Source of the DNA: Crotalaria pallida
Taxonomy: Eukaryota > Streptophyta > Magnoliopsida > Fabales > Fabaceae
Reading direction: 5' to 3'
NCBI GenBank assembly: GCA_037953625.1
Contig: CM075649.1
Span: 122,695,290 to 122,759,289, forward strand
DNA: 64,000 nt
Made by a program: the position numbers and the translations under genes. Positions 9,144-21,900 of the stretch are shown here, in pieces. Position 1 is the stretch's first letter; every line of letters begins with the position of its first letter. Below the pieces are notes generated by a model. The model had not been told where the DNA came from. It ran no database searches and saw nothing but the letters and a program-made list of their open reading frames with translations.

Positions 9144-9770
9144 GAGCCTGCATAGCATAGGTGTTTTGGATCCTAGATCCTAGGGATAGAGCGGTGGAGG
9201 ATCCGAGGAGCTGCTGAGGACACTGAGACTTCTATTTTGAGACCATGTGTTTAGTGTATATATTTTTGAGAGGTCTTAGAGTGAGGTTTTATTTTATACA
9301 GCTGGGTTGTATATGTTTCATAAACTCTTGCTATCTCGACTAATGATACTTGCTGCTACTGTACTTATGGGGTTTCATATTATGCTTTTGACATATATAT
9401 ATATATATATGATGTTTAATTTCCTCAGCAGAGCCCCAAAAGTATTATTTTTACTTCCGCGAACTCTGATTCTTATTTACAAGGGATTCAGCGATAAATT
9501 TAAATTTCCTATGTTATGTGTTCAGATCCCACTCGAGAAGCAAGTGATATGTTTTCAATAATAACTATTAATAATGTTTTCTACGACTAAGGAAATGCTA
9601 TCCCGAGGGTCTTTTCGAACTTAATATCGTGCTGAGCCGAATTCAAAAGAATTTATGACCAAGCAAGTACAAGTTTTAAAAAGGAAAAATTTTCTAGTCC
9701 GGATTTTTGATAGCAAGAAATAAACTATTTGGAAATATTAATTATTTTCAAGTTAAAAGAGAGCGTCACA

Positions 9771-10533
9771 ACTCTAATCTCTGATCATCACCTTAATTAC
9801 TTCCTCATCTTACCATCATCTAAACCATTAATTTAATCACTCCGGCACCAAACTTCTTAATCCTAATCACTTCACATAACTAACCACTAAGACTCCAAGG
9901 ATACTCCGAGACTCATACTTCCGTCAACCCACACTTACTAATCCTTATTCTCCCTAGACTTTGCAACTTTTACCTGACAACACTCCATCACTAACTCCCT
10001 AGTCTAGACCCATCTACTTGACCGGGTAAGGTGTCAGGGTTCAATTTTCTCATCAAAATTTTTGGGAAGAACAAATGTCTGGGCAAATAGTGAAAGAAGA
10101 ACCTTGGGTTCATATACAGTTAGGGCTTTATCAAAAACAGGGTCTAGGATATTTAGAAAAGGCTTTTTCCAAGCACCGTGCCAAAGCAATTTGGCGCACA
10201 TATGGTTTTCACAAGAAACGTTTTAATCAAGAAAAGAAGGGGTCTAATCACAAGACGAATCTTACGGGTTAAGGGTCACCGCAAACAAACAGGTTTACGT
10301 CAAAAAGAAGTTCAACAAAGATAGCTCGAACCGCGAATTAACATTCCATGATGATACTGTGCACTCCTTCTTGATTCCCTTGCAGACGAAAACTGGCACC
10401 TTCCAGGAAAACGTTCGAGCACTCTTGGCGTTCCTATTCCCGTCTATTGCTAACCTAATACTAACGTACACACAGAGTATGTAAATCCATGCATAAGGTT
10501 ACTTGAATCCAAACATAGCTCTAATACCAAAAC
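9771..10533 (-). mobile_element. TK-A 5' leader, non-coding
   Basis: This lies between the TK-B LTR end and the TK-A primer-binding site, so on the minus strand it is the untranslated leader of TK-A. I see no gag start or conserved protein in either strand. The plus-strand frame at 10075-10272 is on the wrong strand and matches nothing I know. The rest of TK-A internal sequence is absent from the window. Confidence 0.6.
10518..10529 (-). other. Primer-binding site of TK-A
   Basis: The minus strand reads TGGTATTAGAGC four bases inside the LTR terminus, a one-mismatch version of the tRNA-Met site. It shows that the LTR at 10534-16092 is the 5' LTR of a minus-strand element. Confidence 0.8.
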
Positions 10534-12089
10534 TGTAACACCCCGATTTGGCAACTTGAAATCACAACTGTTTATAGTGAAAATTTGGGCCAATTTTTTT
10601 TTTACAAGGGATTTATATAAGATGAGAACGCTTGGGTTTTCAAAACACGGTTACGAACTAAAACTCGTGTTCTCACTTTGCATGACACCCTTTTCAAGTT
10701 CCAAACCGAGATGTCACAAGACACCGCACTTTGAAACTCGTTTTTAAAAACATTGTTTAAAACACGGCCCATTTACTCATTTCAAAACATAAACTTTAGT
10801 TAGGGTTACAGCACTATAGAGCCAGGACTTCAAGTAACTTGCAATGGAAATACAAAACTTTGAAAGGGAAATTACCTAACCGCTAGTCATCGACACTAAC
10901 GTTTCCGCTGCGCTACTCTGATTCTTGGTACGTCCACTCCTCGGGTCAAGAGTAGAGGCATCCTCGTCAGTCTCCCTAACAAAGCTTTCCATATCCGCTT
11001 CTCGGGCTTTCTTTTCCTCCTCATAACGAGCTAGCAGTCTCTCCGTGTTTCCTTTCTAAAGACCATACAGAATTTTCCCAATACCAAACAGACATATAGG
11101 AGAGAGTGAGTTACCCAAAACATATAATGTCGACTATGTGGATTTACGATAGGCAATTATTAAGATAAAGCAGTAAATGACAAACAACTCATATAAACAA
11201 ACATAATCATCATCATCATTACACAAACATCCTCATCATCATATGAATACCATGTTATCATCACTTCTCACATCTCATTCTATATTTAACACATCACTGA
11301 ACCATTCTTCTCGAATCTTAGCTTTAAGTTATTAAGTCTTATCATTTCAACTCACTCAATGACTTGGGGAACCATCATTGAGGAAAACGGCACTCACGTC
11401 TACATGTCCTCGGTCATCCATCCACGCCTAGTCGGAAGCAAACAGGAGTACAGGACCTTTACCACGCGGGCACGACAGCTGTCACAACACATAAATGGTC
11501 CCAGACTAGGAGGCCTTGCCTCAAACCATAATCATAAATAACAGTGCACACTCTCAGCGGCAATCACAAATGCCCCGTTCCAGTCCCTCTCACTATTCTC
11601 GATTTGCAATCTAGGGGGCGACAGTACAGTTCTAGTCTCGAGTGCAGAACTTACCACGGTATTAGACCCAGTCCCCACCACGTTAGTGCACCACTTATGG
11701 AGTTCGTTCTGCCTAGAACAGTACTCTAGACTTCTTGATGTTTCACCGTCATCGTCCTCCCCTAATGCAATCTCGTCCTAAGTATCCGCAGATACTTCTC
11801 GTTCCTTCCTCTCCACTACTTCAACACACACTCATACCTCACTGCGTTATTCATGTCTTTTAATAATCTTTCAAAGTTTTCAGGCTTTTAAGGTATTATT
11901 TATCGGCTTAACCCTAACAGTCGGCTCGTCCTTGGTGCATCCCTTCAACGAAGCTCAACCACTAATCGTTCCAACTGTTCCCCAATTCATCACATCTCAT
12001 TTCAACATCTCATGTCACACTCTTTCTCATCTTCACATTTCATCATCTCAACTCATCACACAATTCCTCTCCTTCTCAAGGCTCATTTC

Positions 12090-12480
12090 CTCATTTTTCT
12101 CAGAAACATCCTTTGCAAAACTTTTTCGAAAATATCATTTCACAAAACTTTCACTTCACAAAACTCTTTCAAAAATATTATTCCATAAATTTCCTCAAAA
12201 ATATTCCTTCGCAAAACTTTCACGAAATATTGTTTCAAAAAGGTTTTCTCTAAAATGTCCTTACCAAAAAGACTTTCTCGAAATAGCATTTCAAAGAACT
12301 TTATCAAAAGATTGTTTCCAAAAACTTTTCCCAAAAATATATCTTTTGTCAAAACTTTTTCAAAGAAATTGTTTCATAAAACTCTTTTGAAAATACTGTT
12401 TCACCTCTCATCAAAATACCTTTTCGAAAACCTTTTCCAAAAATCTCTTTTCAAAACAGTTTTCAAAAATCATACTTTTG
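12090..12480. repeat. Degenerate TTTTCAAAA-type repeat array in TK-A LTR
   Basis: About 390 bp is built from imperfect repeats of a 25-35 bp unit around TTTCAAAAACTTTTTC and AAAATATTNTTTC, with phase slipping between units. It lies only in the full LTR copy; the corresponding part of the other LTR is off the left edge. Confidence 0.7.
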
Positions 12481-12482
12481 GA

Positions 12483-12602
12483 TGAGTGCTAATGGAGGAG
12501 CAAGCTCGACTCAACACTAGGCTCCTTCCAAAAGTAAAAACAAGGAATCACATTTTTGCTGAGCGCTAGTGGAGGAGCAAGCTCAACTCCACACTAGTCC
12601 CA
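12483..12602. repeat. Duplicated GGAGGAGCAAGCTC motif
   Basis: Two copies of a roughly 43-bp segment containing TGGAGGAGCAAGCTC and ACACTAG start near 12483 and 12562, with about 36 bp between them. No function is recognised. Confidence 0.75.
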
Positions 12603-15600
12603 GACTAAAACCAAAAACAGGAGCCACACCACATCTCAGCATCTTTTCTCAATCACATTTTTCCTCAAATCACATCTTTCCTCAGATCACATCTCCTTTC
12701 AACATCTTTCTTTTGCATTCCATGACTTGTTTAATCTTTATCATCACTCTTCTTTCTTTCAATCACGTTTTCTTATTCTTACAATTAATTTTTATCAACA
12801 CCTTATTCAGGTCATCACTGTATCCCAACAATATCATAGCTACTCAACCAATAAATGGATCATAAAATAATTGAACAACTCAAACATAATCAACCAAAGA
12901 ACATAATATCATAATTAATAATCCAATCTCAGCCGTTCGGGTGGATAGCTAAACAAACAATCAAACAATCGCTATCACATACACCACTACGCTAAATGAG
13001 ATTGGAGTCAAACCTTTGAGATGATTGGAACTCTTAATAAGTTACCTATTACCACGACGTCTTAAGGGAAACCCCTCTCTCACCTCAAATACCGAAGGTC
13101 TTCGCATGCTTTCCAAGATTCGTCGATCACTAATTCCGCCTTGTTTCCTTTGCGTCGGTCGTCCGAACTATAGCATTTTTCCCCGTGCGTTAGAAACATT
13201 TGAACGAATTCATTTAATTTGTTTTAGAAAACACTTCGAAATCATTTGTTTTTTTGAAAACATATTGTTCATATCCCAAAAGGGTTTTCGAATCCAAATC
13301 AAGTTTATAATAAAACGTTTTTAAGAAAACTTTGAAACAACTTAAAATTAATCACTTTAAAACAGAACTCATGTTACAAAAATCGTTATTCTTTGTTAAA
13401 CAAAATTCAGAACTTAGGAAAATCAATTTAAGTTTCTTGAATCATACTTTCAGTAAAACATTTTCAATCCTTTGGAAATTCAAATATAGAAAACACATCA
13501 CTTTATAAAACATTCACAATTACACACACAAGGCTAATTATATTAAAGGCCATTGAATTATTGACACAAAATTCCTTTTTAATCAATTTATTTATTTTAT
13601 TTCTACAAACCGAAAGGAAAATTAAAACAACAACATATCATTCCAATCACACACATAGCATTCTATATACAACACATAGTTATTTACATAGAACATTTCA
13701 TATAAACAAATTTCCTAACTATTCTGGCATGCTTAGACCGATTCATATAAATGCAATTTATTAATGCATGTACATTCTAAGCCTTTTAAATTCAATTAAT
13801 TTCATTATGTATGCAACTTAAACAATGATCAAATATAATTTCCTACTTCTTTCTCTTCATGGCCGAATGCTTAGCATGCAAGCAGACAAGATTTTTAAGT
13901 CAATTTTCAACATACAAAATCACAGAATTAAATCAAACATCACACCACATCATTTATTCACATCACGCACACAAATAACTCAAGTTCATTACTCAGTTTC
14001 AAATGAAAATCAAGATTAAATTTTAAACTTCTAAAAATATCATGCATGTATTTAAAATTACTAGATCTAGTCCTATCACTCTCATGCATCAACTAAAAGA
14101 CATGGGATTCATTTTTATTCAAGATGGCCGAATGGCCTCTCACAAAAACATGGCATACATAAAATCAATTACTAAAACCAAATCATGTTCATATTTCAAA
14201 AATCATTTTAAAACTTGCTTATTTAATTTTTCCTTCACAACCGTGACAAGTATTAAATGAAAACATAATTTTCTACTTAAAATCAACATGCATGATTCAC
14301 TTTTTTTTGATTAAACATGGACCATAAAAGATATGCATATAAATCAACAAGTTATCATCAAATAAACATGTAAAGTAGAGATCTAGACTTTATTCGCACA
14401 CAAGCTTAAATCACACATTTATTTATAAAAAAAATTACACAAACACCTCATAGATCTTCACTTAAGCAAGCAAAATTTAACATGCAAGATAAAAGATCTT
14501 AAATCAAGTTCAAAGCATAAATTAATTTATAAAATCCTTTCTTAAAAATACAATAACTCACGGTTTTAACAAAGAGTTCAACATGCAAGGCCAAATAATT
14601 TTACTCTAACTTAGATCATGCATCAATTTATCAAACAAGCACATAAACATGCATGGATCATGATTTAGAACAAGAAAAGTATTAAGATCTAGCAAGGAGA
14701 TGCAAACCGAATCACACACATAGAGGTACAATTGTTACAAATTAATTTTAGTTCATGAAAGTCCAAGATCAAGAAGAAATAGCACATAAATTTACTTTAC
14801 AAATCATAAAAACAACATGCAAAAGAAAAAGAAAGGGTTCTAAAAAGGAAAACTAGGCTATTACATTCTTCCTCTTTGTTCTTCGAGTTGCCTAGCAAGA
14901 AGGGTTGGGTCTTCATGCTCTAACACTTAGATCTTCAAAGGGTTGTTCTTGATTTAAGGTGGAACTCCTTCTTCTTCTCCTAAGGCTCACGGCCAACTTC
15001 TCCTTCTCTCTTTCTCTATTTCTTTTCTTATTTCTCTCTAAGAGTTTGGATGGGCTCTTAGAGGGTGTTGAGGTTCGAAGGGTGGAAATGAAGTGAGTGG
15101 AGGTGAAATGAACTAAGGTTTCATTCATATATAGGAAAGTTCACAATTCCCCATTTAGCCCTTGGAGAATTCGGCCTAAGCACAACCAAGGAGGGCGATT
15201 TGGTCCTAGCATAAGTTTGCATGGCTATGGTCACCAAAGTCAAGGGAACATGGAGGAGTGGGCTATGTCTTAGGGGTCACCTAGGTTCTAATGGGTAATT
15301 AGCTCTAGTTAGGGTTTTGTTAGCTTAGTTTGGTTCATGGTTACATTTAGTGGGTTTGATTTCTTACTCTCTAAGCGCACACACACACACACGTAGAAAC
15401 ACACACATATGACACATACACCCTCACCTACATGCACACACAACGTGGCACTCACTCATGCACACACATGTTCTTTATTTTTATTTCCTAAATCATTAAT
15501 TTATTTCTAATCAATTTTTACTTAAAATTATTAATTCACACCACAAATCAATCAATTCATATAACAAGGCACTTAAACTTAAGAAATCATATTTGCATGC

Positions 15601-16377
15601 ATCACATATTACACATACATTAAATTAAACACACAACACATAAAATTCATGCCAAAACACATCATCACAAAACACATTTTTCTTCAAAATTCGTATTCCT
15701 TATATTCTGAAAATAAATTTTTATAACTCAGCCCAGAAAATTCTAAAAATTACATTTTCAAATTCTAGGTTTCGAAACGATCGTTTTCATATAAATATCA
15801 TCAAATTCCGAGTTACGGTTTAAAAGTTATGGATTTTTAAAGATAACAGACCCAAAAAATTTCATTTTTAACAAAATCATCTTTTGATAAAAATCACAAT
15901 TTTAGCCAATCATTTTCAAACTCAACAAAATCATCCACTTTTCTTATATAAAATATTTTGTTTGTAAAAATCCATAGAAATCAACACTTTATTTCCTTCT
16001 TATGAAAAATACTTTTTGTAAAAATCATCATTTCAAGGTTTCTTTCGTTAAAAATCGTTTACGCACGTACGGGAAAAATGCGGGGTGTTACACAAGAGCT
16101 ATCCAAATAAGTTGTTCCTTGAGACTTCATCATTTCGAGCATTGAGTTGACGAAAAATGACCATTGTCTCTTGGAAGGTATTAGCCTTTGGAAGGTATTA
16201 GCCTTTGGAAGTCTTCTACACCAAGTGATTCACATGTGGTGGCAATTAAATACCTTTAAGTCCGATACACTTGTGCACGCCTCAGTCAACTTTTTATAAT
16301 AAGCATTTTTATTTTCTCTCTATAAGTTATGTTATTAGTGATTATTTAATTTCTTTTACTATTTTTTCAAAAGTTAC

Positions 16378-16588
16378 ACATTGTTTGGCAACATGTTGCC
16401 TCAATAAGATATCAAGCACCTATATGACTTCCTGGAAATTCTCATATTCTTGACCATGCAAGACAACAGAAATAACCTCCATTGCAATCTTTGCAGCAAA
16501 TCTAAGTTCAACTTTAAATGTCTTAGCATGATAGGATAACTTCAGCCTCTTCTTGTCACTCTCATTTGGACTTCAAGTTTCAGGACTG
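16378..16588 (-). pseudogene. AGO4-clade Argonaute exon fragment (copy A)
   Basis: The minus strand reads SPNESDKKRLKLSYHAKTF, then KVELRFAAKIAMEVISVV, GQEYENFQEVI, stop, VLDILLRQHVAKQC. This is the N-terminal linker region of plant AGO4/6/9-type Argonautes (DKKRL, KTFKVEL, FAAKI, GQE, VLDI.LRQH.AKQ), the effectors of RNA-directed DNA methylation. A CTGCAG acceptor precedes it and GTAAC follows, so exon borders are kept. An in-frame TGA just after the acceptor is shared with B1, and a TAG replaces tryptophan after EVI only here. The neighbouring minus-strand block (about 16096-16290) is conserved in B1 and C but I do not recognise it. No PAZ or PIWI sequence is present. It cannot make an Argonaute. 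Confidence 0.85.
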
Positions 16589-18803
16589 CAGTTTAAAAGA
16601 TGACAATGATATAAAAAGTTGAAACAATAATACATAAACCAAATAGGAGAATTTAAAATTAACAACTAGAAGGATTATCACTTGTTTGACCATATAAAGT
16701 TGCCTATCCACACACTAACTAAACATCAGAAGCGAAAAACCCAAGCACAGCGTATGAAACAAAAATAGCAAACTTCACACCGAAAAAAAAAACAGCATTA
16801 ATATAATTACTTAAAAAAGGGTTTTCGATCTACAAATTACTAGGTTCTCAATCTACAAATCACGTGGTTAATGATCAAGAGAAAAAGAATAATAGCTAAA
16901 AAAACTCAATTACAATCTATTTAGATACGTCATATATTCACACCAAGTAAGGGAAATAAAATAGTGTACCATTACTTAATGTGGTTGGAAATTAAAAAAT
17001 ATGCAAATTAAACAGAGATTTTCCCTATGAAGCAAGCAAATCAAAATTTTTCACCCAACATATAAAGAAGATCTTCGCATCAATCAACATATCAGCATGA
17101 ATCCAACTATAAATATGTTGTTTTCAACACATGCACATCCTAGCCTAATTAATTGACTACTAACATTTAGATCTAATTATGCTTTGGTTTAGATGCCAAT
17201 ACAAAATTATAAGAAAACAGACACAGATTGTGCCCATGTAACACACATCAGATAGATGAACCACCAAATTTTTGTTGCTTTAATTCCTGCTCACAAACAT
17301 ACTCCCCTCCACCAATTCAAGCATCTAACGAATATCAATAGTGTCTGAACTGCATAATGATTTCAATCACATTATAGGCGCATCTAATGAATATGAATAG
17401 TGGTTGAACTGTATAATAATTTTAATAGTGGTTAAAACAATTTTAATAATGAAGAAAAATAAAATATCATTTATGAGAAACACAAGAAAAAATAACTCAG
17501 CTGTGAAAATTCTTTCCCTTGATAGAAAAGGGAAGAGGATGACTAAGCTTATACCTTCTTTTATTACACTTTAGGTAAATAAAACTAGAGTTGCATCAAA
17601 TGAGAAGAAAGAACAAAATCACAGGACAAGCATCCTCCTAGAATTAGATAAGGATAAAAAAAAGAACCACAAGAAGTATTGTCAAATCAACCTCCTAGAA
17701 TTATCAAAGCATCCTCTACATAAAATATTGTCAGCTCAAAAGAGCTACCCAATAGATGTTTAGTTATTTTTCTATTTCACTCATGAAAATTCTTTCTCTA
17801 ATAAATTCATAAAAAAAGAACACTATATTTTTTTTATTCAATGTTTTTCTTCACTCACATTCCTGTTCCATATTAAAAGAAAAAGCACGAAGACCAAATA
17901 AAAACATGTAAAGCAAATTAGAAACTTAAAATATGCTTTGGGAAACTGAAATCAAATTCGAAACTTAGAAGCATTTCTTCAAACAAGTTGTGTGGCAAGA
18001 TTTAATACCTTAGAATGAATGGAGAGAACTGAGAATTTACAAGCTACTTTCTCACTCCTTGTTGTTGCTGCAAAATGAACAGAGATTAGGAATTAGGGAT
18101 TTGCATAGATTTGAGTGATTAAGAGCAATTGAGACTAAGGATTCCAGTATTTGGGATTAGGGTTTGTTATTAGCGACTGAAGTCAGAAAAAGTGAGCTAG
18201 GAGCTTCGATTAGGGATTCCATTCTAAGTAATTGAAATGAGAGAATGGAGATTACCATGGAGATTGAGCGACTTCTAGAGATTGGGATCAGAGTTGCTGC
18301 CTTCTTGATTTGGTGCTTCATTGATATGATATAGAAGACTCTCAGAAATTTGTATGTTGTTTTCCCCTCCTGCTCTGCTTCTTTGATTATCTCAGAAGAT
18401 GTTCCTTAAGAATATTATGTCGCAGCAAAAACCCTTTGGCCATGTTGGAGAACAACCCATTTGGATTACTTACTTATATATAAGTAAATATCTATAGGGT
18501 TGGTGAAGATGACAGGCTGGTATACATTGTATCTTAATCAAATATGACTAAAATCATATTAAGGAAATCATAAAAGAAATTATTCTTTTGCAAATTTTAT
18601 TATGTATTTGCTATGTGTATATATATATATTTTCTAAAACATTTAGATTTTTTTACAGGGAAATAGAAGAAAATCATCACTTCAATTTTAAAAAATATTT
18701 TCTCCATATTTATTCAATTTTTAATAAAAAAAATGTATATGCCATTAAAATATTTCCACCTCCTGCATGGGAGAAGGATCGATTTCTAATTATAATTTAA
18801 ATT

Positions 18804-18818
18804 AATTTCCCTATAAAT
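18804..18818. repeat. LINE target-site duplication, 3' side
   Basis: The 15 bases AATTTCCCTATAAAT here match 23744-23758 on the other side of the LINE. The single uninterrupted copy stands in B2 near 61825-61839. Confidence 0.95.
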
Positions 18819-18884
18819 TTTTTAGTATAAGAAAAAATCTATTACCACGATCAAAGTACATAACAGTCACCTGCATAGATTAAA

Positions 18885-18967
18885 AAAACTGCCACCTTCT
18901 AGGAAGGGTTCAGCTTAATCAACCTATGAAAAATGGATTAAGAGCTACCTTCTAGGAAGGGTTCTCC
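18885..18967 (-). other. Paired hairpin motif in LINE 3' UTR
   Basis: The plus strand carries ACCTTCTAGGAAGGGTTC twice (near 18893-18912 and 18945-18962). CCTTCTAGGAAGG is an almost perfect foldback. Two copies also occur in the 171-bp LINE tail fragment at 61926-62096, so the pair is conserved between insertions. A likely role is template recognition by the reverse transcriptase; this is inferred. Confidence 0.7.
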
Positions 18968-18970
18968 TAA

Positions 18971-21900
18971 TCAATAAAAACCTTGAATCTCATTACATAC
19001 TTTGTTGACTAAGTCCACATTGGACCAGCTCCTAAAATTCTTACAAAAAAATAAAATTCTAAAAGCAATGTCTTTCTTAATTAGACTAAATCTATAATCA
19101 ACAGTTCTTGAACAGTTTGCAAATGTTCTGGAATTTCTCTCAGCCCAAATATGATATTGTACTGCAACCACAATTGCCCTTAAGACCTTCCAAAATTCAC
19201 TCCGCCTCCTCGTGTACAGCACCCACCGTCTCCAACGATCAGCACGCAGAGGAAACCTATGCAATCCAAGCCAAGCTGCACATTTGGTCATCAGATCCTC
19301 ACTCCACGAGCACTCGAAGAAAAGATGACGAATCGTTTCTGCTGAAGATAAGCAAAGGCTGCAGAAATTGGGTAAGTAGCTCCAACTTAACTTATCTCTT
19401 GTAAGTAGCTTGCAATGACTAGCTAACCAAGAAATGAAGCTATGTTTAGGCACATTCAACCGATTCCAAATCATCTTTGACATAGGAAATAATTCTAGGT
19501 TCCCCTTTAAAAATTTGTACCCTGATTGCACAGTATAAGCTCCATCGTGACATGCAGTCCATCGATTAGCTATAAATCCCCCTCTTAATTTCTCTCTGAT
19601 TTTCAATAATTGCTTCCACTGCCAACTTTGCCCTTGAATCCACTCACAATCCCAAAAATTTTGGTTTTTTAAGTAGACACTATGAATCCAACGCACCCAC
19701 ATACAGTCCTTTTTCTCTGCCAAATTCCACACTTGTTTACCCAGAGCAGCTTGATTCCAAATCACACAATCTTGAATTCCCAAACCTCCATAGCCCTTAT
19801 CAGTACAGATTAAAGACCAAGCTACTTTAGCCTGATAACCACCACTTTCATTTGCATTCCAGAGGAACTTTCTACACTCTTTCTGAATTTCCTTGATCAC
19901 AGCAGTAGGAATAATAAACATAGATGCCCAGTAGACATGGAAGCTCATCAACACTGAATTTATTAAACACACCCTGGCCTGATATGATAGGTTCCTAGTT
20001 CTCCAATATCTTATACTTTTTAGAACCTTTTCTAATAGCACTGAGCAAGTAGAAGCATTCCATTTTCTAGAAGATAATGAAACACCTAAGTATCTGCAAG
20101 GGAAGCAACCTTCCTGATAGTTAGTGATGTTCAATAGTTGCCTTTTAGTATCCTGAGAAATTCCAGCCATGAAAATCTGGGATTTTTCAGTGCTAAATTG
20201 CAACCCTGTCCAATTTGTAAACTCATTCAAAGCATGCTTAACAATTTTGAGATTGGCAGGATGAGCCTTACAAAAGACCATAAGGTCATCTGCAAAAGCT
20301 AAGCTAATCAACCTGGCCTCTTTGCAATAGGGATGGAATCTAAAATTCCTCTCATATGCAGCAAGACTTAAATTCCTTGTTAGCATTTCCAAAGATAACA
20401 CAAATAGCAGAGGAGACAAAGGATCTCCCTGTCTAATGCCCCTAGATGCCCTGAATCTCTTCCCCTGTTGACCATTAATAACTATAGAGAAAGATACTGT
20501 CCTGATGCAAGTCATAACCCACCTAATAAACTTTGAAGGGAATTTCAAAGCTAGGAGAACATTCTCAATATAGGACCAATCAATTGTGTCATATGCTTTT
20601 TTAATGTCCAATTTCAACATACATCTAGGAGAGACTCTCCTTCTCCCATACATTCTCACTAGTTCTTGAGTAATCAGAACATTGTGTAGAATACTCCTGT
20701 GTTTGATGAAAGCTGTTTGATTGTCCTGCACCACATACTGAATCACTTCTGCCAACCTCTTGCTGATGATTTTAGAAATACATTTGTACATAGTTGAACA
20801 GCATGCAATAGGCCTAAACTGATGCACCTGAGTAGGAGAATCAATTTTAGGAATTAGAACCAGATTTGTGTGATTAATCTCTCTGAGCATAAAGCCTGTC
20901 TGAAAGAAATCTTGTACTGCATTACAAAGATCCTGACCACAATATCCCAAGCCTTTTGAAAGAAACCAGCTCCAAAACCATCAGGTCCTGGGGCCTTATT
21001 CTTGTCAATAGAAAACAAGGCTTGTTTAATCTCTTCATTTGTCACTGGCTGGATTAAACACAGCTGTTGAGTAGTTGTCAAACAATTCCCTTGCTCTACT
21101 ACCTGCTGAGAAAACATCTCCTCCCTCTGTCTGGCCATAAAAAGATCTGAATAAAACTCCTCAAAAAGAGTTATTATATCATCAGGGTCTGTAATAGGCT
21201 CACCAGCATCATTCTGAACCCTTAAAATCCTATTCTGGTAATTCCTTTTCCTTATGGAGTCATGAAAATACTTTGTATTACAATCACCATCTTTTAACCA
21301 ATCTAGCTTAGCCTTTTGCCTAAGGAAAGAAAGGGCATCATCCTGAATTTTACTATACTGCATTGAAATGCATCTCTCAGCCTCATGGAGCACTGGATCT
21401 AAAGGATTCTTGATCATCTCTGTTTGAATTGCCTCAAGCTTCAGCCTCAACTCCTTTTCTCTTTCAGTAATATTTGAAAAAAACTGCCTATTAAATAAGG
21501 ATAAGCTACTCTTAAGGTAGCCAAGCTTTCTACATATGACAAACATACCACTGCCCTCAACATTCCTTTTCCAATCATTCTCAACTAGAGCATAGAATTG
21601 AGGATGATTTGCCCACATGTTATAAAATTTAAAACTAGATCTAGTTTTTTTCAATTGCATGCCCCAATCAATAACAATTGCTGAATGATCAGACAAACCT
21701 GGTAAAGTAAATTCTGCAACAGCCATTGGCCAATCCCTGCACCAAGTCCCATTTACTAGTGCCCTGTCAAGCTTAGACACTATTCTATCAGGACCAATCT
21801 GTTTGTTACACCAAGTAAAATAGCAACTTATTTGCTTCATATCCATAAGGCCACAATCATCCACACAAAGCTGAAAATCTCTGGCACTGTTTATATCAAT

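Larger units (their letters stand above)
6378..9770 (+). mobile_element. 3' LTR of Tekay-like gypsy element TK-B
   Basis: The LTR starts TGTAACACCCCTAATTTTCG after the polypurine tract and ends GAGCGTCACA at 9770, about 3.39 kb. A minus-strand solo LTR of the same family lies at 29016-32339 and is collinear over the first two thirds. The last 1.2 kb here is about twice as long as in that copy and contains an ORF (8670-9143). It carries three pairs of TAACCGGTTA and a hairpin array. A (TA)n run sits near 9395-9412. It abuts TK-A internal sequence at 9771, so TK-B probably inserted into TK-A. Confidence 0.85.
10534..16092 (-). mobile_element. 5' LTR of Tekay-like gypsy element TK-A
   Basis: On the plus strand it begins TGTAACACCCCGATTTGG and ends GCGGGGTGTTACA. 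The 5.56-kb length is large but within the range of Del/Tekay LTRs. Segment 12608-14689 recurs at 1-2082. Inside are a degenerate AT-rich array (12090-12480), a duplicated motif (12483-12602), a CA-rich run (about 15376-15470) and, near the element-sense 3' end, a minus-strand open frame of 59 codons ending at 10876. That frame follows a CTTTAG acceptor-like site and encodes an acidic/basic segment with no recognised family. The rest is non-coding. The right end cuts into the minus-strand gene fragment of unit A. Confidence 0.8.
16093..18818. repeat. Repeat unit A, left part
   Basis: From 16140 to about 18606 this matches B1 (57290-59766); from 18166 onward it also matches B2 (61193 onward), which is closer in sequence. 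It contains a dead AGO4-like exon and an adjoining conserved block on the minus strand. The remaining 16600-18800 is AT-rich and non-coding by eye. A 19-bp tandem duplication (GGAAGGTATTAGCCTTTGG, near 16176-16213) is absent from B1. The left edge is cut by the TK-A LTR; the true ends and nature of the unit are unknown. Confidence 0.75.

Noticed and set aside
10075..10272. 65-codon plus-strand ORF
   Set aside because: It lies antisense in the TK-A leader, has no family signal and no support from codon pattern.
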